A stretch of 21,946 nucleotides of DNA. Origin: Bacteroidota bacterium. Its GTDB lineage: Bacteria; Bacteroidota; Ignavibacteria; Tepidaquicellales; Tepidaquicellaceae. The DNA lies in the NCBI GenBank assembly GCA_023429265.1, contig JAEYVS010000134.1:1-21946 (forward strand), read 5' to 3'. Position numbers and translations under genes: made by a program. The notes beneath the pieces are model-generated. The model ran no database searches, was not told the origin of the DNA, and worked only from the letters and a program-made list of their open reading frames with translations. Numbering within the stretch: position 1 is the stretch's first letter; every line of letters starts with the position of its first letter. This document shows, one piece after another, positions 7,942 to 15,622 of this stretch.

Positions 7942-8033
7942 ATCCTTACAATTAAAACAAAGGGAAAAAATGTGTGTGAAAAGAACGATTTATTAAAATA
8001 TACGCTCCTTTCCATACTAAGTTTCAATAATTC

Positions 8034-8774
8034 TCAGGAAAATTGTTCGATTTTTATTTCGCCATTATGCTCAATAACAACGCAGGATGATGGAATATCC
8101 GTCCAGCAGCCCGAATTGAAATATTGCACACCTTTATCTGTCTTTTCGTATATATGGTGTGTATGACCGCATATGACTACATCTGAGCCCTTATTTTTGC
8201 CATAGTCGATTGCTCCTGAAGCCACCTTTCCTGACAGCCTCAGCCACCGTTTACTCCTTCGTTTGACAAAACGGGAGATCCGCTGCTTGGTTTTTCCAAA
8301 GCGCTGGATACCAAGATAAATGGACGCGGCTATCTTACTGATCAGGACATTCTCATTTAAGAATCTATCCCATTGATGCCCGTGAATGGCAAGAATATTC
8401 TTACCTTCGTGCTCCCATTCAAATTCTTTATACGCGGGAATGCCGATAATCACGGAAATAATCTCGGACAGTCCTTCATCGTGATTCCCTTCTACCCAAA
8501 CGATCTCTATATTTTTCTCAGGATTAGATATTTTACGGAGATATGACAGGAATTTCCAGTGTGTACCGCTGAGGCGTTGGAAATTAAGGTCATCAAATAT
8601 ATCACCAAGCAATATCAGTCTGTTGAATTTGAAGGTCTCCAGCATCTCTATGAGCTGTTTGGAGCGGGATACAGGGGATCCCAAATGTACATCCGAAATA
8701 ATAATGGTATCTACGTCCCTGACCTTAAATTCCGTAGTATTTTCTATTTGTCCAGTTTCTATTACTTCTTTCAT
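8034..8774 (-). CDS. Calcineurin-like metallophosphoesterase, UDP-2,3-diacylglucosamine diphosphatase-like
   Basis: The 246-residue protein has all the metal-site motifs of the family in order: DVHLG (28-32), GDIFD (57-61), GNHDE (96-100), HGHQWD (131-136) and GHTHH (203-207). This pattern and length fit the LpxH-like pyrophosphatases that cleave UDP-2,3-diacylglucosamine to lipid X in lipid A synthesis. Such proteins in this group of bacteria are often called that without proof, so the substrate is inferred. Residues 143-196 form a basic, helix-rich insert (RFGKTKQRISRFVKRRSKRW) that may contact the membrane or a lipid substrate. It is a single-gene unit bounded by terminators on both sides. 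Confidence 0.87.
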   Translation of the reverse strand: MKEVIETGQIENTTEFKVRDVDTIIISDVHLGSPVSRSKQLIEMLETFKFNRLILLGDIFDDLNFQRLSGTHWKFLSYLRKISNPEKNIEIVWVEGNHDEGLSEIISVIIGIPAYKEFEWEHEGKNILAIHGHQWDRFLNENVLISKIAASIYLGIQRFGKTKQRISRFVKRRSKRWLRLSGKVASGAIDYGKNKGSDVVICGHTHHIYEKTDKGVQYFNSGCWTDIPSSCVVIEHNGEIKIEQFS

Positions 8775-8840
8775 TAAATAATTTAAGAACTATAAGTTAA
8801 GAAATTGTAAAGTATATATAAACATACTCACATAGTATTA

Positions 8841-8875
8841 AACAAAAAGCCCCGTGAATTAATTTCACAGGGCTT
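8841..8875 (-). terminator. Rho-independent terminator of the T9SS beta-helix gene
   Basis: A 12-bp hairpin with one mismatch (AAGCCC and GTGAA arms, loop around TTAAT, 8847-8875) is followed on the minus strand by TTTTTGTTT. It lies 86 bp after the stop of the T9SS protein gene and beyond two further hairpins. Confidence 0.85.
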
Positions 8876-8924
8876 GTAGAGTAGCTATATAAGGTTACTT
8901 AACCAACTTTTGAAAATTAAGCAT

Positions 8925-8940
8925 TCCCGCTAAAGCGGGA
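8925..8940. repeat. Short GC-rich palindrome in the 3' untranslated region
   Basis: TCCCGC-TAAA-GCGGGA forms a perfect 6-bp (with inner T-A, 7-bp) hairpin. It sits between the terminator and the stop-codon hairpin. It has the look of a dispersed palindromic repeat, but only one copy is in this window. Confidence 0.6.
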
Positions 8941-8976
8941 CTACTTGTAAAATCCCTAACGTTATTTTACAAGTAG
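8941..8976. repeat. Perfect 13-bp inverted repeat spanning the T9SS gene stop codon
   Basis: CTACTTGTAAAAT (8941-8953) and ATTTTACAAGTAG (8964-8976) are exact reverse complements around a 10-nt loop. The right arm is coding sequence for the final residues LLVK and part of the stop of the T9SS protein gene; the left arm lies after the stop. The transcript would fold back over its own stop codon. No T-tract follows, so it is not a classical terminator; it may protect the 3' end or affect termination of translation. Confidence 0.8.
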
Positions 8977-10632
8977 CATCTTCTTTGTCTCTATGAAGTT
9001 CTCACCTTTGAGTGTGTAGAAATAGATACCTGAAGATAATATTGAAGCATTGAAATCATAAGCATACTCACCTACGCTCAGATTCTGATTTACCAGTGTG
9101 GCAACTTCCTGTCCAAGAGCATCATAAACCTTTAGAGTAATAAAGCCTTTAACCGGTACATTGAATGCGATCTTTGTGGACGGGTTGAAAGGATTAGGAT
9201 AGTTCTGGCTCAGTGTAAATCTCTCAGGAACGTTTGAGGAGATCTGCTGGATACTGACAGTAGGCTCATAATTCTGCATATTGAAGTTTGACCATCCAAG
9301 TAACCAGTTCGATCCGCTATTATCAAAAGCACCTCTGTAAGTAGTCGTCATAAAGCCTGCAAGATATGGATCTGAGAAGCTTGCTCCGCTTAATACAGGT
9401 GAGCCTCCCATTGGATTCCACCAATTAACATTAGAGATAGGATCGGTACCTGATGCGCCATAAAATGCTAATGGATTCTCTAACTGGAATGCGTTAAGTG
9501 GGTTATTAACACTGCTTCCCCATGCCGGTGTCATTAACCAGGCAGTTGGGCTGAAAGCAGTTGCGCCGGCAGTATCACCTAATTCATCAATGAAAGAGTA
9601 AGCATTATTTCTCATTCTTATTGTATCACCAGTAGCAGCATTATATACACCGCTTCCGTCAAAGTAGAATAATTTTCCATAACCACCCATAACCGAGTTA
9701 AAAATACTAGGCTGGCTGTTTCTTCTTATGTGAAGACCTCTTGCAAATTGAGGATCTGTTGTAGAATTTGGACCTATGCAGGTCATATTTGAAAATACAG
9801 GCTTAGTTCTTGGTCCGTTAAAATTTGAAGGACTATTATTATTGTTGTCAATTTCAAAGAAGTGGGAATTACTAACGTCTGAGAAACCGTTAGAATCTCT
9901 TACTGCCAGTCCAAATTGGACATTACCTCTATATCCTGCATCACAATCGAAGTCATCATCGATTGTACCGATTGCAACAAGATATTTTGCATTTACATTT
10001 CCTCCGAACCATTCGAATGCATCATCACCACAGTAAGAAACCTGAATGTATTCTAATACTGTTCTGCTTCCAACTCCACCCATTGTTAAGCCGTTTATTT
10101 CATTACCGGATTGACCTGTCAGGTTAACGCCCGGATACTCAAGTCTGCAATATCGCATAACACCGGAACTATCATCATCTATTCTGGGCTGTCCACCATA
10201 ATAAAAATCTGTTCCGGGAGGAAAACCTTCAATTTTTGCGGAATCGGCACCTGTTGCGGTATTGCTGCCAGATCTTCCTAGTATTACTATTCCACCCCAG
10301 TCGCCAGGAGCTCTGTTTCCCGGTGCTATTCGACTCGTAAAAACTATTGGTCTTTGTGCCGTTCCGTTAGCGTGTATTATTCCACCTCTTTGCACAATAA
10401 TAGTACCGGTGGTTGTCTTATCACCTTTTAAAAGTGTACCCTCTGGAATAACAAGAGCACCGCCTGCCTGAACGACGTTAAAACCTTTTATGATGTAGAT
10501 CGTATTTTGATCCAGGTTTACTGTTCCGGTTATATTTGCAGTATTCAGCGTAGTTGAATCTATGGGCTGGGAAAAACCTTTCATAACTCCCAACGCAAAT
10601 ACAAAAATTAAAACAAATAGTAATCTTTTCAT
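8962..10632 (-). CDS. Secreted beta-helix-like protein with type IX secretion C-terminal sorting domain
   Basis: The 556-residue protein has a signal peptide (MKRLLFVLIF core, GFSQ at 19-22). A repetitive body contains short beta-strand turns typical of right-handed beta-helices (GGALVIPEGTLLKG, GTIIVQRGGIIHANG, GDWGGIVILG) and many Asp/Asn-rich turns such as GTIDDDFDCDAGYRG. Residues 475-556 are a T9SS sorting domain: SQNYPNPFNPSTKI, then LKVYDALGQEV, LSSGIYFYTLK and a final KKMLLVK. It should therefore cross the outer membrane and be fixed to the surface or released. I recognise no catalytic motif. The neighbouring TonB-dependent receptor shares promoter elements with it, so I infer joint work in surface binding and uptake. 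The start is supported by AAGGA before the ATG. Confidence 0.85.
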   Translation of the reverse strand: MKRLLFVLIFVFALGVMKGFSQPIDSTTLNTANITGTVNLDQNTIYIIKGFNVVQAGGALVIPEGTLLKGDKTTTGTIIVQRGGIIHANGTAQRPIVFTSRIAPGNRAPGDWGGIVILGRSGSNTATGADSAKIEGFPPGTDFYYGGQPRIDDDSSGVMRYCRLEYPGVNLTGQSGNEINGLTMGGVGSRTVLEYIQVSYCGDDAFEWFGGNVNAKYLVAIGTIDDDFDCDAGYRGNVQFGLAVRDSNGFSDVSNSHFFEIDNNNNSPSNFNGPRTKPVFSNMTCIGPNSTTDPQFARGLHIRRNSQPSIFNSVMGGYGKLFYFDGSGVYNAATGDTIRMRNNAYSFIDELGDTAGATAFSPTAWLMTPAWGSSVNNPLNAFQLENPLAFYGASGTDPISNVNWWNPMGGSPVLSGASFSDPYLAGFMTTTYRGAFDNSGSNWLLGWSNFNMQNYEPTVSIQQISSNVPERFTLSQNYPNPFNPSTKIAFNVPVKGFITLKVYDALGQEVATLVNQNLSVGEYAYDFNASILSSGIYFYTLKGENFIETKKMLLVK

Positions 10633-10680
10633 TTTTTCCTTTTTGGTTAATGTGATTATTAATTTCTTAAATTATATGAA

Positions 10681-10731
10681 TCAATATACCGAGAAGGTGT
10701 TATGGAACAATTAATGTAGTGTTATCAAAAG
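10681..10731 (-). promoter_or_regulatory. Candidate promoter and operator of the T9SS beta-helix gene
   Basis: On the minus strand TTG (10710-10708), a 19-bp spacer and TATATTGA (10688-10681) resemble the Bacteroidota -33/-7 promoter (TTTG, about 19-21 bp, TAnnTTTG). That would place the RNA start about 43 nt before the ATG. The plus-strand decamer ATACCGAGAA (10686-10695) overlaps it and recurs exactly upstream of the TonB receptor gene at 13631. GTTATGGAACA (10699-10709) overlaps the -33 element, and a second GTTAT begins 22 bp further on (10721). These could be sites for an activator. Confidence 0.4.
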
Positions 10732-10734
10732 ATA

Positions 10735-10765
10735 AACCCCCAAGTATGTGTTAATATTGGGGGTT
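10735..10765 (-). terminator. Terminator after the TonB-dependent receptor gene
   Basis: AACCCCCAA and TTGGGGGTT form a perfect 9-bp stem with a 13-nt loop, 24 bp after the receptor stop codon. On the minus strand TTTATCTTTT follows, an imperfect T-tract. It separates the receptor transcript from the T9SS gene transcript. Confidence 0.75.
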
Positions 10766-10789
10766 AAAATAACTATTGCTTTACTTCTT

Positions 10790-13597
10790 TTATATCCTGT
10801 AAGAGAGGGAAAGAGAATAATCTGAGCCGGATTTTATGCTCCTGTACAATCTTTCAACACCTCCTACTTCTTGAAAATATTCTTTATCCTGACCCAGGAG
10901 ATCCTTGATTGAGAATTTTACTTCAAAACTTTTAAAAAATCTCTGTGAAGCGCTGAAATCCAAAATATCATTTCCTTCTTCTTCAATGTTCCCAAATCCA
11001 TTTCTTCCTACTTCAGTGATACTTCTACCCGATTTATTATATAAAAGGTTCACATTAGTGCCTGTTTCATAATTATCATAAAAGATTCCCATATTAATGG
11101 TGTATGGTGCTTGTCCCTGAAGGCGTCTTTCTTTGGATGTCTCGCCCGTCTGAACATTCTCAAGATTTACTTTAGAATTGATGAGGGAAAAATTTCCTGT
11201 CAAAGTAATATCTTTAAAATATTTTCCGATAAAGCTCAAACTCTTTCTCACCTCAAGTTCAGCTCCATAATTTATTGCTCCGTCGGTGGCATTCACAAAT
11301 GTCCTAGCCGGATTATTCACACCGGGATCAAAAACTGCTTCGATGGGCTGCTCAAAGTTTTTATAAAACAAGCTAAATGAAACTATCTCACCTGCTTGTG
11401 GAAATAATTCGTACCTAAGGTCATAATTCTGAATTAGGCTTCTCTCCAGGTCCGGGTTACCGGAAACTATAACGTTATTGATAAAGTCATAATAGCCATA
11501 AGGTGAAATTTCTCTTAGCTCAGGCCTTGAAACCGTTTGAGAGAAAGAGCCTCTTATGTTTGTCTTTTCGTTCAGAGTATAAGTAACATTAACTGATGGT
11601 AGTATGTCATTATTCTTTAATCTTGCGGTTACAGGCTCGCTAACTCTGCCCAGGGTATTTATCCCCTGTTCGTTATATTCAAATCTTGCTCCCGTAACTA
11701 TTCTGAATTTATCTATAGGTATGTCAAACATAAGATATGTAGCATAATAATCCTCAAATCCTCTATACCTGTCTTCCTCTCTGGTAAGCTCCGAATACTG
11801 AAATTTAGTAGTATCTATGTTTTGGAGCATAAATATTGAATCTATCCCCTGGTACGCAATACCGCTGGAGAAGTATGTATTACCATTAAAGGAAGGCGCA
11901 AAGTTTCTTGCTTGAAACGACCTGCTGAGAGTATTTGCCATACCGCCAAATTTTATTTTTGACGGCTGGTTATTTACTATTTCAAAAAATGGCATTTCGA
12001 AATCCAATCCGAGAGCTCTTTTAAAATCTTTTAGCTGCTGAAACAATCTGCCGCCGCCTTCAGAATTTGCGATTCCATTTCTTCCTACCCTTCCGTAAAA
12101 CCTGTCTTCAGTTCCACCCTGTCTTTGATATGTCATCGTTTTAAGGTCGGGTTCATTTCTAAATGTCTCGGAATAAGCCGCGTCCCATTCTACATTCAGG
12201 CGATTTAAACCATGGAAATAATGTGCTCCGTTTAAAATCGTTGAAAATAGCTGTCTTTCCACAAAATATGTCTCGTACAGCCTGAAATCATTGTCACCGA
12301 ATGGCTCAGATGAATTATCCCTTCTGCCTTCAAAGAAAGAAGTCTTGTCGTCTGAATCTATGGTGTATGTTGTTTTTAATCCAAACTTATTATTCTCTCC
12401 CACTCTATAATTCAGGTTTAGTATTCCGCCCTGTAAAACTTTGTACGTGGATTGAGTTCCGTTAAAACTGTAAAGTGAATCTCCATTAGTGTTGTATTGT
12501 CTGTTCTTTATTTCGCTGTTATCAAATCCATTCTTATATGAATAAGCAAATAAAAATCCTAATGGATTATCAAGGACATTTAGTCTATTCCCAATGGACA
12601 GCTGGAAACCGGCATTCATTGGAGCAGTTTCATTTATTTGCCCCCAATCATTCCTTAATTCCCTGCTAAATCCATTTATCTGCTGTTTGGAATATATTGA
12701 GTTAATTATCTGGCCATCTGGAAAATTCGAGGGTAACTCTCTGTCACCATTGTCAAGTCCCAGATTAAGAAATAAAAACTTCTTTTCGGAGGCATCATAT
12801 GATTTAAAATTTTCACCTGTTGTAAAGTTATTGTATGAACCGGAAATACTGTAGTTCATTGTCAAAGCATCAGGAAAATCCTTTGTAACCACCTGAATTA
12901 AGCCACCTGAATAATTACCCGGCTGGTCAGGGGTATAGGATTTTGAAACTATCATACTTCCCAGAAGATTTGAGGGTAATAAGTCAAATGAAAAAGATTT
13001 TTTATCAGGCTCGGTACTTGGCACCATTACTCCGTTTAAAGTTGTCAGATTATACCTATCTGAGGTACCTCTGACATACACAAATTTATCATCAACTATA
13101 TTTATGCTGCTTACTCTTTTCAGTACATCTGATGCCTGGCTGTCCGGAGCTCTTTTTATCTGCTGTTCACTGATACCGTCCTGGATCTTGCTTGAATTCT
13201 TTTGTTCGAGTAGCACCGACTGCTCATTAGCGGTTGATGTTGTAGCTTCGATTGTTATCTCATCGGTCGTTATGCCCTCGTCATCGGTATTCAAAGCAAC
13301 ATCCATACTGGTTATGTCACCTCTCTCTACCACAACTCCGCTGATCTGCTTTGTCGCGTATCCTACATAGGATACCTCCAGCATATATGTACCTGCCTTT
13401 ATTCCTGAGATCTGGTAATTTCCATCAAGATCGGTTTCTACTCCAACATTAATTTCCGGTATCCTTACTATCGCACCGGGAAGCGGATCGGAAAAGTATC
13501 CATCTGTGACTTTGCCCGTGATGCCCTGAGAGTATGCAGTACCGCCCAGGAAAAGCATTACGATTATTAATAATAATTTCTTTGTAAATGATATCAT
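10790..13597 (-). CDS. TonB-dependent receptor with carboxypeptidase-like regulatory domain
   Basis: The 935-residue outer-membrane receptor starts with a signal peptide (hydrophobic 8-19, AYSQ at 21-24). A carboxypeptidase-D-like regulatory domain follows (GITGKVTDG, PGAIVRIPE, GNYQISGIKAGTYMLEVSYVGY, about 25-95), then a plug domain (DVLKRVSSINIVDDKFVYVRG, RYNLTTLNGVMVP, GGLIQVVTKD) and a long beta-barrel ending SLSLSYRI. Such receptors import large or scarce ligands using energy from TonB-ExbBD. There is no SusD gene beside it; the partner appears to be the T9SS beta-helix protein downstream. The ligand cannot be told. No strong Shine-Dalgarno precedes the ATG. Its upstream region is crowded with repeats, suggesting regulated expression. 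Confidence 0.93.
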   Translation of the reverse strand: MISFTKKLLLIIVMLFLGGTAYSQGITGKVTDGYFSDPLPGAIVRIPEINVGVETDLDGNYQISGIKAGTYMLEVSYVGYATKQISGVVVERGDITSMDVALNTDDEGITTDEITIEATTSTANEQSVLLEQKNSSKIQDGISEQQIKRAPDSQASDVLKRVSSINIVDDKFVYVRGTSDRYNLTTLNGVMVPSTEPDKKSFSFDLLPSNLLGSMIVSKSYTPDQPGNYSGGLIQVVTKDFPDALTMNYSISGSYNNFTTGENFKSYDASEKKFLFLNLGLDNGDRELPSNFPDGQIINSIYSKQQINGFSRELRNDWGQINETAPMNAGFQLSIGNRLNVLDNPLGFLFAYSYKNGFDNSEIKNRQYNTNGDSLYSFNGTQSTYKVLQGGILNLNYRVGENNKFGLKTTYTIDSDDKTSFFEGRRDNSSEPFGDNDFRLYETYFVERQLFSTILNGAHYFHGLNRLNVEWDAAYSETFRNEPDLKTMTYQRQGGTEDRFYGRVGRNGIANSEGGGRLFQQLKDFKRALGLDFEMPFFEIVNNQPSKIKFGGMANTLSRSFQARNFAPSFNGNTYFSSGIAYQGIDSIFMLQNIDTTKFQYSELTREEDRYRGFEDYYATYLMFDIPIDKFRIVTGARFEYNEQGINTLGRVSEPVTARLKNNDILPSVNVTYTLNEKTNIRGSFSQTVSRPELREISPYGYYDFINNVIVSGNPDLERSLIQNYDLRYELFPQAGEIVSFSLFYKNFEQPIEAVFDPGVNNPARTFVNATDGAINYGAELEVRKSLSFIGKYFKDITLTGNFSLINSKVNLENVQTGETSKERRLQGQAPYTINMGIFYDNYETGTNVNLLYNKSGRSITEVGRNGFGNIEEEGNDILDFSASQRFFKSFEVKFSIKDLLGQDKEYFQEVGGVERLYRSIKSGSDYSLSLSYRI

Positions 13598-13610
13598 TTT
13601 CGGTTTTTTA

Positions 13611-13640
13611 CTTTATATATAAAGCCTAAAATACCGAGAA
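13611..13640 (-). promoter_or_regulatory. Proximal promoter region of the TonB receptor gene, with shared decamer
   Basis: ATACCGAGAA (13631-13640 on the plus strand) is identical to the element upstream of the T9SS gene. On the minus strand it reads TTCTCGGTAT and leads into TATTTTAG, one base away from a TAnnTTTG -7 element. CTTTATATATAAAG (13611-13624) is a perfect 14-bp palindrome just before the coding region. The spacing to the ATG (about 33 bp) would give a short leader. Confidence 0.4.
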
Positions 13641-13644
13641 ATGA

Positions 13645-13707
13645 TTACCTTAAAATTACTTCTGTGTAACTAATGTTACGGAAATGTAATGGAATTGTAA
13701 AAATAAT
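13645..13707. promoter_or_regulatory. 11-bp-spaced direct repeats upstream of the TonB receptor gene (candidate operator)
   Basis: On the plus strand GTTACGGAAAT (13675), GTAATGGAATT (13686) and GTAAAAATAAT (13697) follow each other at exactly 11-bp steps; the first two match at 8 of 11 bases. A pair of ATTAC also lies 11 bp apart at 13645 and 13656. GTAAC-TAAT-GTTAC (13666-13679) is a perfect inverted repeat. Direct repeats at 11-bp phase are how OmpR/PhoB-type response regulators commonly bind. The regulator is not known, and AT-rich DNA gives such matches by chance. Confidence 0.4.
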
Positions 13708-13759
13708 ATTTGCTGTTAATACAATACTTTAAAAGTACTCTATATGGCAGTTGTAACCA

Positions 13760-13781
13760 AATCTTTAAGCAGGTAAAGATT
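13760..13781. repeat. Perfect 8-bp inverted repeat, possible operator
   Basis: AATCTTTA-AGCAGG-TAAAGATT is an exact inverted repeat with a 6-nt centre. It lies between the dnaJ terminator and the receptor gene's upstream repeats, so it may be an operator for the receptor or simply a small hairpin. Confidence 0.35.
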
Positions 13782-13790
13782 ATTTAATAT

Positions 13791-13824
13791 AAAATTAAAA
13801 AGGCGGCTGAAATCAACCGCCTTT
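13791..13824 (-). terminator. Rho-independent terminator of hrcA-grpE-dnaJ
   Basis: AAAGGCGG, then TGA, pairs with TCA, then CCGCCTTT (13799-13824), giving an 11-bp stem with one mismatch and an AA loop. The minus strand continues TTTTTAATTTT. It lies 27 bp after the dnaJ stop. Confidence 0.88.
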
Positions 13825-13850
13825 GCCAGTAAGTAAGGAAAAGCAGGTCC

Positions 13851-14984
13851 TTAACCAAATAATGACCTGAAAAAACTTTTATCCTTTTTCTTTGCCTTCT
13901 TAGGGTCGAAATTTTCAGATTCCGATAGTTCTTTTAAAAGCTGTTTTTCTTTAGCGGAGACTTTCGAAGGCATAAATACGTTTACATACACCAGCTGGTC
14001 ACCCCTGCCGAATTCGTTCAGGTGCCTTATGCCGCGTTCTTTTAGCTTTATCACCGTCGCAGGCTGCGTACCTGCTTCTATCTTTACTTTATGTTCCCCT
14101 CCGAGGATGGGGATCAATACGCTGGTTCCCAGGACTGCATCCGCTATGCTGACATTTAGCTCATATATAATGTCATCCCCTCTCCTGTGAAAAAATTTAT
14201 GCTTCTCCTCTTCAATGAATACCAGCAGGTCTCCTGCTCTACCACCACGCTGTCCGGCATTACCCTGTCCGCTGAGAGGGATGTAATTTCCCTCAGCTAC
14301 GCCGGCAGGTATCTTGACCTTTATGGTTGATTCAGACCTCATTCTGCCTTCACCGGAACAGGTGGGACATTTTTCTTTAATTATCCTTCCTTCGCCTTCA
14401 CATACATTGCAGGCGGATATATTCACGAACTGTCCGAGAATAGAACGGGTTACGTTCCTCACTTCACCGGTACCATTACAGTTAGCGCAGTTTTCGAATG
14501 AATCATTTTTCGCGCCGGAGCCTTCGCAGGTCTCACAGGACTTATACTTTTTGACTTTGAGTGTCTTCTCCACACCGTCAGCTATCTCTTCAAGTGTGAG
14601 CTTTACCGATATCCTGAGGTCGCTGCCACGGATTCCTTTTTCACGCTGTCTTCTCCCACCACCGCCGAATAGGTCATCGAATATACTTCCCCCCCCTCCG
14701 CCAAAAATATCGCTAAAATGAGAAAAAATATCATTCATATCCTGGAAGCCGTTATTGCCATTCATTCCACGATGACCATAGGTATCATATCTCTGCCTTT
14801 TCTCGGAATGCGAAAGTACCTCATAGGCTTCGGCAGCTTCTTTGAATTTATTCTCCGCTTCAATATCACCCGGATTTCTGTCGGGATGGTACTTCATAGC
14901 CAGCTTTCGATATGAAAGCTTTATTTCATCAACGGTTGCCTGTCTTTCTACGCCCAGTACTTCGTAATAATCTCTCTTTGACAT
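13851..14984 (-). CDS. dnaJ: Chaperone DnaJ (Hsp40)
   Basis: DnaJ delivers unfolded proteins to DnaK and stimulates its ATPase. The 377-residue protein is full length and type I. It has a J domain with HPD at 33-35, a Gly/Phe-rich linker (about 75-110), and a zinc region with four intact CxxCxGxG units (Cys150/153, 166/169, 192/195, 206/209). The substrate-binding C-terminal domains end in a Lys-rich tail. It is the last gene of hrcA-grpE-dnaJ, 46 bp after grpE, and is followed by a strong terminator. The nearest Shine-Dalgarno-like GGAG is about 16 bases from the ATG, too far to be ideal, but an in-frame stop just upstream rules out an earlier start. Confidence 0.97.
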   Translation of the reverse strand: MSKRDYYEVLGVERQATVDEIKLSYRKLAMKYHPDRNPGDIEAENKFKEAAEAYEVLSHSEKRQRYDTYGHRGMNGNNGFQDMNDIFSHFSDIFGGGGGSIFDDLFGGGGRRQREKGIRGSDLRISVKLTLEEIADGVEKTLKVKKYKSCETCEGSGAKNDSFENCANCNGTGEVRNVTRSILGQFVNISACNVCEGEGRIIKEKCPTCSGEGRMRSESTIKVKIPAGVAEGNYIPLSGQGNAGQRGGRAGDLLVFIEEEKHKFFHRRGDDIIYELNVSIADAVLGTSVLIPILGGEHKVKIEAGTQPATVIKLKERGIRHLNEFGRGDQLVYVNVFMPSKVSAKEKQLLKELSESENFDPKKAKKKDKSFFRSLFG

Positions 14985-15030
14985 ATATTATGTAATTTCT
15001 CTCCTTTTATTCCTGTTTCTATTTCGGCTT

Positions 15031-15612
15031 CTATTCCGGTTCTTTGGACACGATAACTTTTTCGTGCTTTACTACTTTACCTTTTTGTTTAAAACCTTTT
15101 TCAATGATCTCTATTACTGTATTCGGCGGCACATCATCTCTCGGGATCTGCACCAGAGCCTCATTTACATCCACGTCGAACTCCTTACCCAATGAGTTTA
15201 TCTCTTCAACACCTTCCGACTGTAATACAGTTTTAAACTTTTCGTGAATTGCCTGGATCCCTTTTTTCAAAGTTTCAATATCAGTTGTCTCGCCCTTGTT
15301 TATGGATTCTATGGAACGGGATAAGTCTTCGTAGATAGGGAAAATATCCTTAATCACTTTTTCTGAAGCATACTCCCTTATTTTCCAGACCTCAGCTTCC
15401 TTACGCTTTTTAAAATTTTCGTAGTCAGCTGCATTCCTCAGAAGCGTTTCTTTCAGTTTTTGTACTTCATTCTTTAATGATTCTACGTCTCCTGCCTTGC
15501 CTTCATTATCGGCTTCGTATATCTCTTCATCCGTATTCTCAAATCCAAGTTCATCCTTTTCTTCTCCAAGAGGAGTTACTTCTTCGTGATTATTTTCGTT
15601 GTTATTTTGCAT
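15031..15612 (-). CDS. grpE: Nucleotide exchange factor GrpE
   Basis: GrpE releases ADP from DnaK to reset the chaperone cycle. The 193-residue protein has an acidic disordered N-terminus (about 1-40), a long helix (VESLKNEVQKLKETLLRNAADYENFKKRK) that forms the dimer coiled coil, and a C-terminal beta domain with EFDVDVNEAL, PPNTVIEIIEKGF and KHEKVIVSK, as in other GrpE proteins. AGGAG four bases before the ATG gives one of the few clear ribosome binding sites here. It starts 10 bp after the hrcA stop, so the two are co-transcribed. Confidence 0.96.
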   Translation of the reverse strand: MQNNNENNHEEVTPLGEEKDELGFENTDEEIYEADNEGKAGDVESLKNEVQKLKETLLRNAADYENFKKRKEAEVWKIREYASEKVIKDIFPIYEDLSRSIESINKGETTDIETLKKGIQAIHEKFKTVLQSEGVEEINSLGKEFDVDVNEALVQIPRDDVPPNTVIEIIEKGFKQKGKVVKHEKVIVSKEPE

Positions 15613-15622
15613 TTTTCTCCTG

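Noticed and set aside
7941..8033. Possible fluoride riboswitch before crcB
   Set aside because: The AT-rich leader lacks the conserved aptamer elements; the hairpin at 7918-7940 reads as an ordinary terminator of the gene upstream.
8811..8838. AGTAT/ATACT/AGTAT alternating inverted repeats upstream of the metallophosphoesterase gene
   Set aside because: The 5-bp arms in very AT-rich sequence are too short to call an operator.
14314..14721. Plus-strand open frame of 135 codons opposite dnaJ
   Set aside because: It is antisense to the conserved zinc and J-domain linker coding region, has no recognisable protein features, and mirrors dnaJ codon structure.
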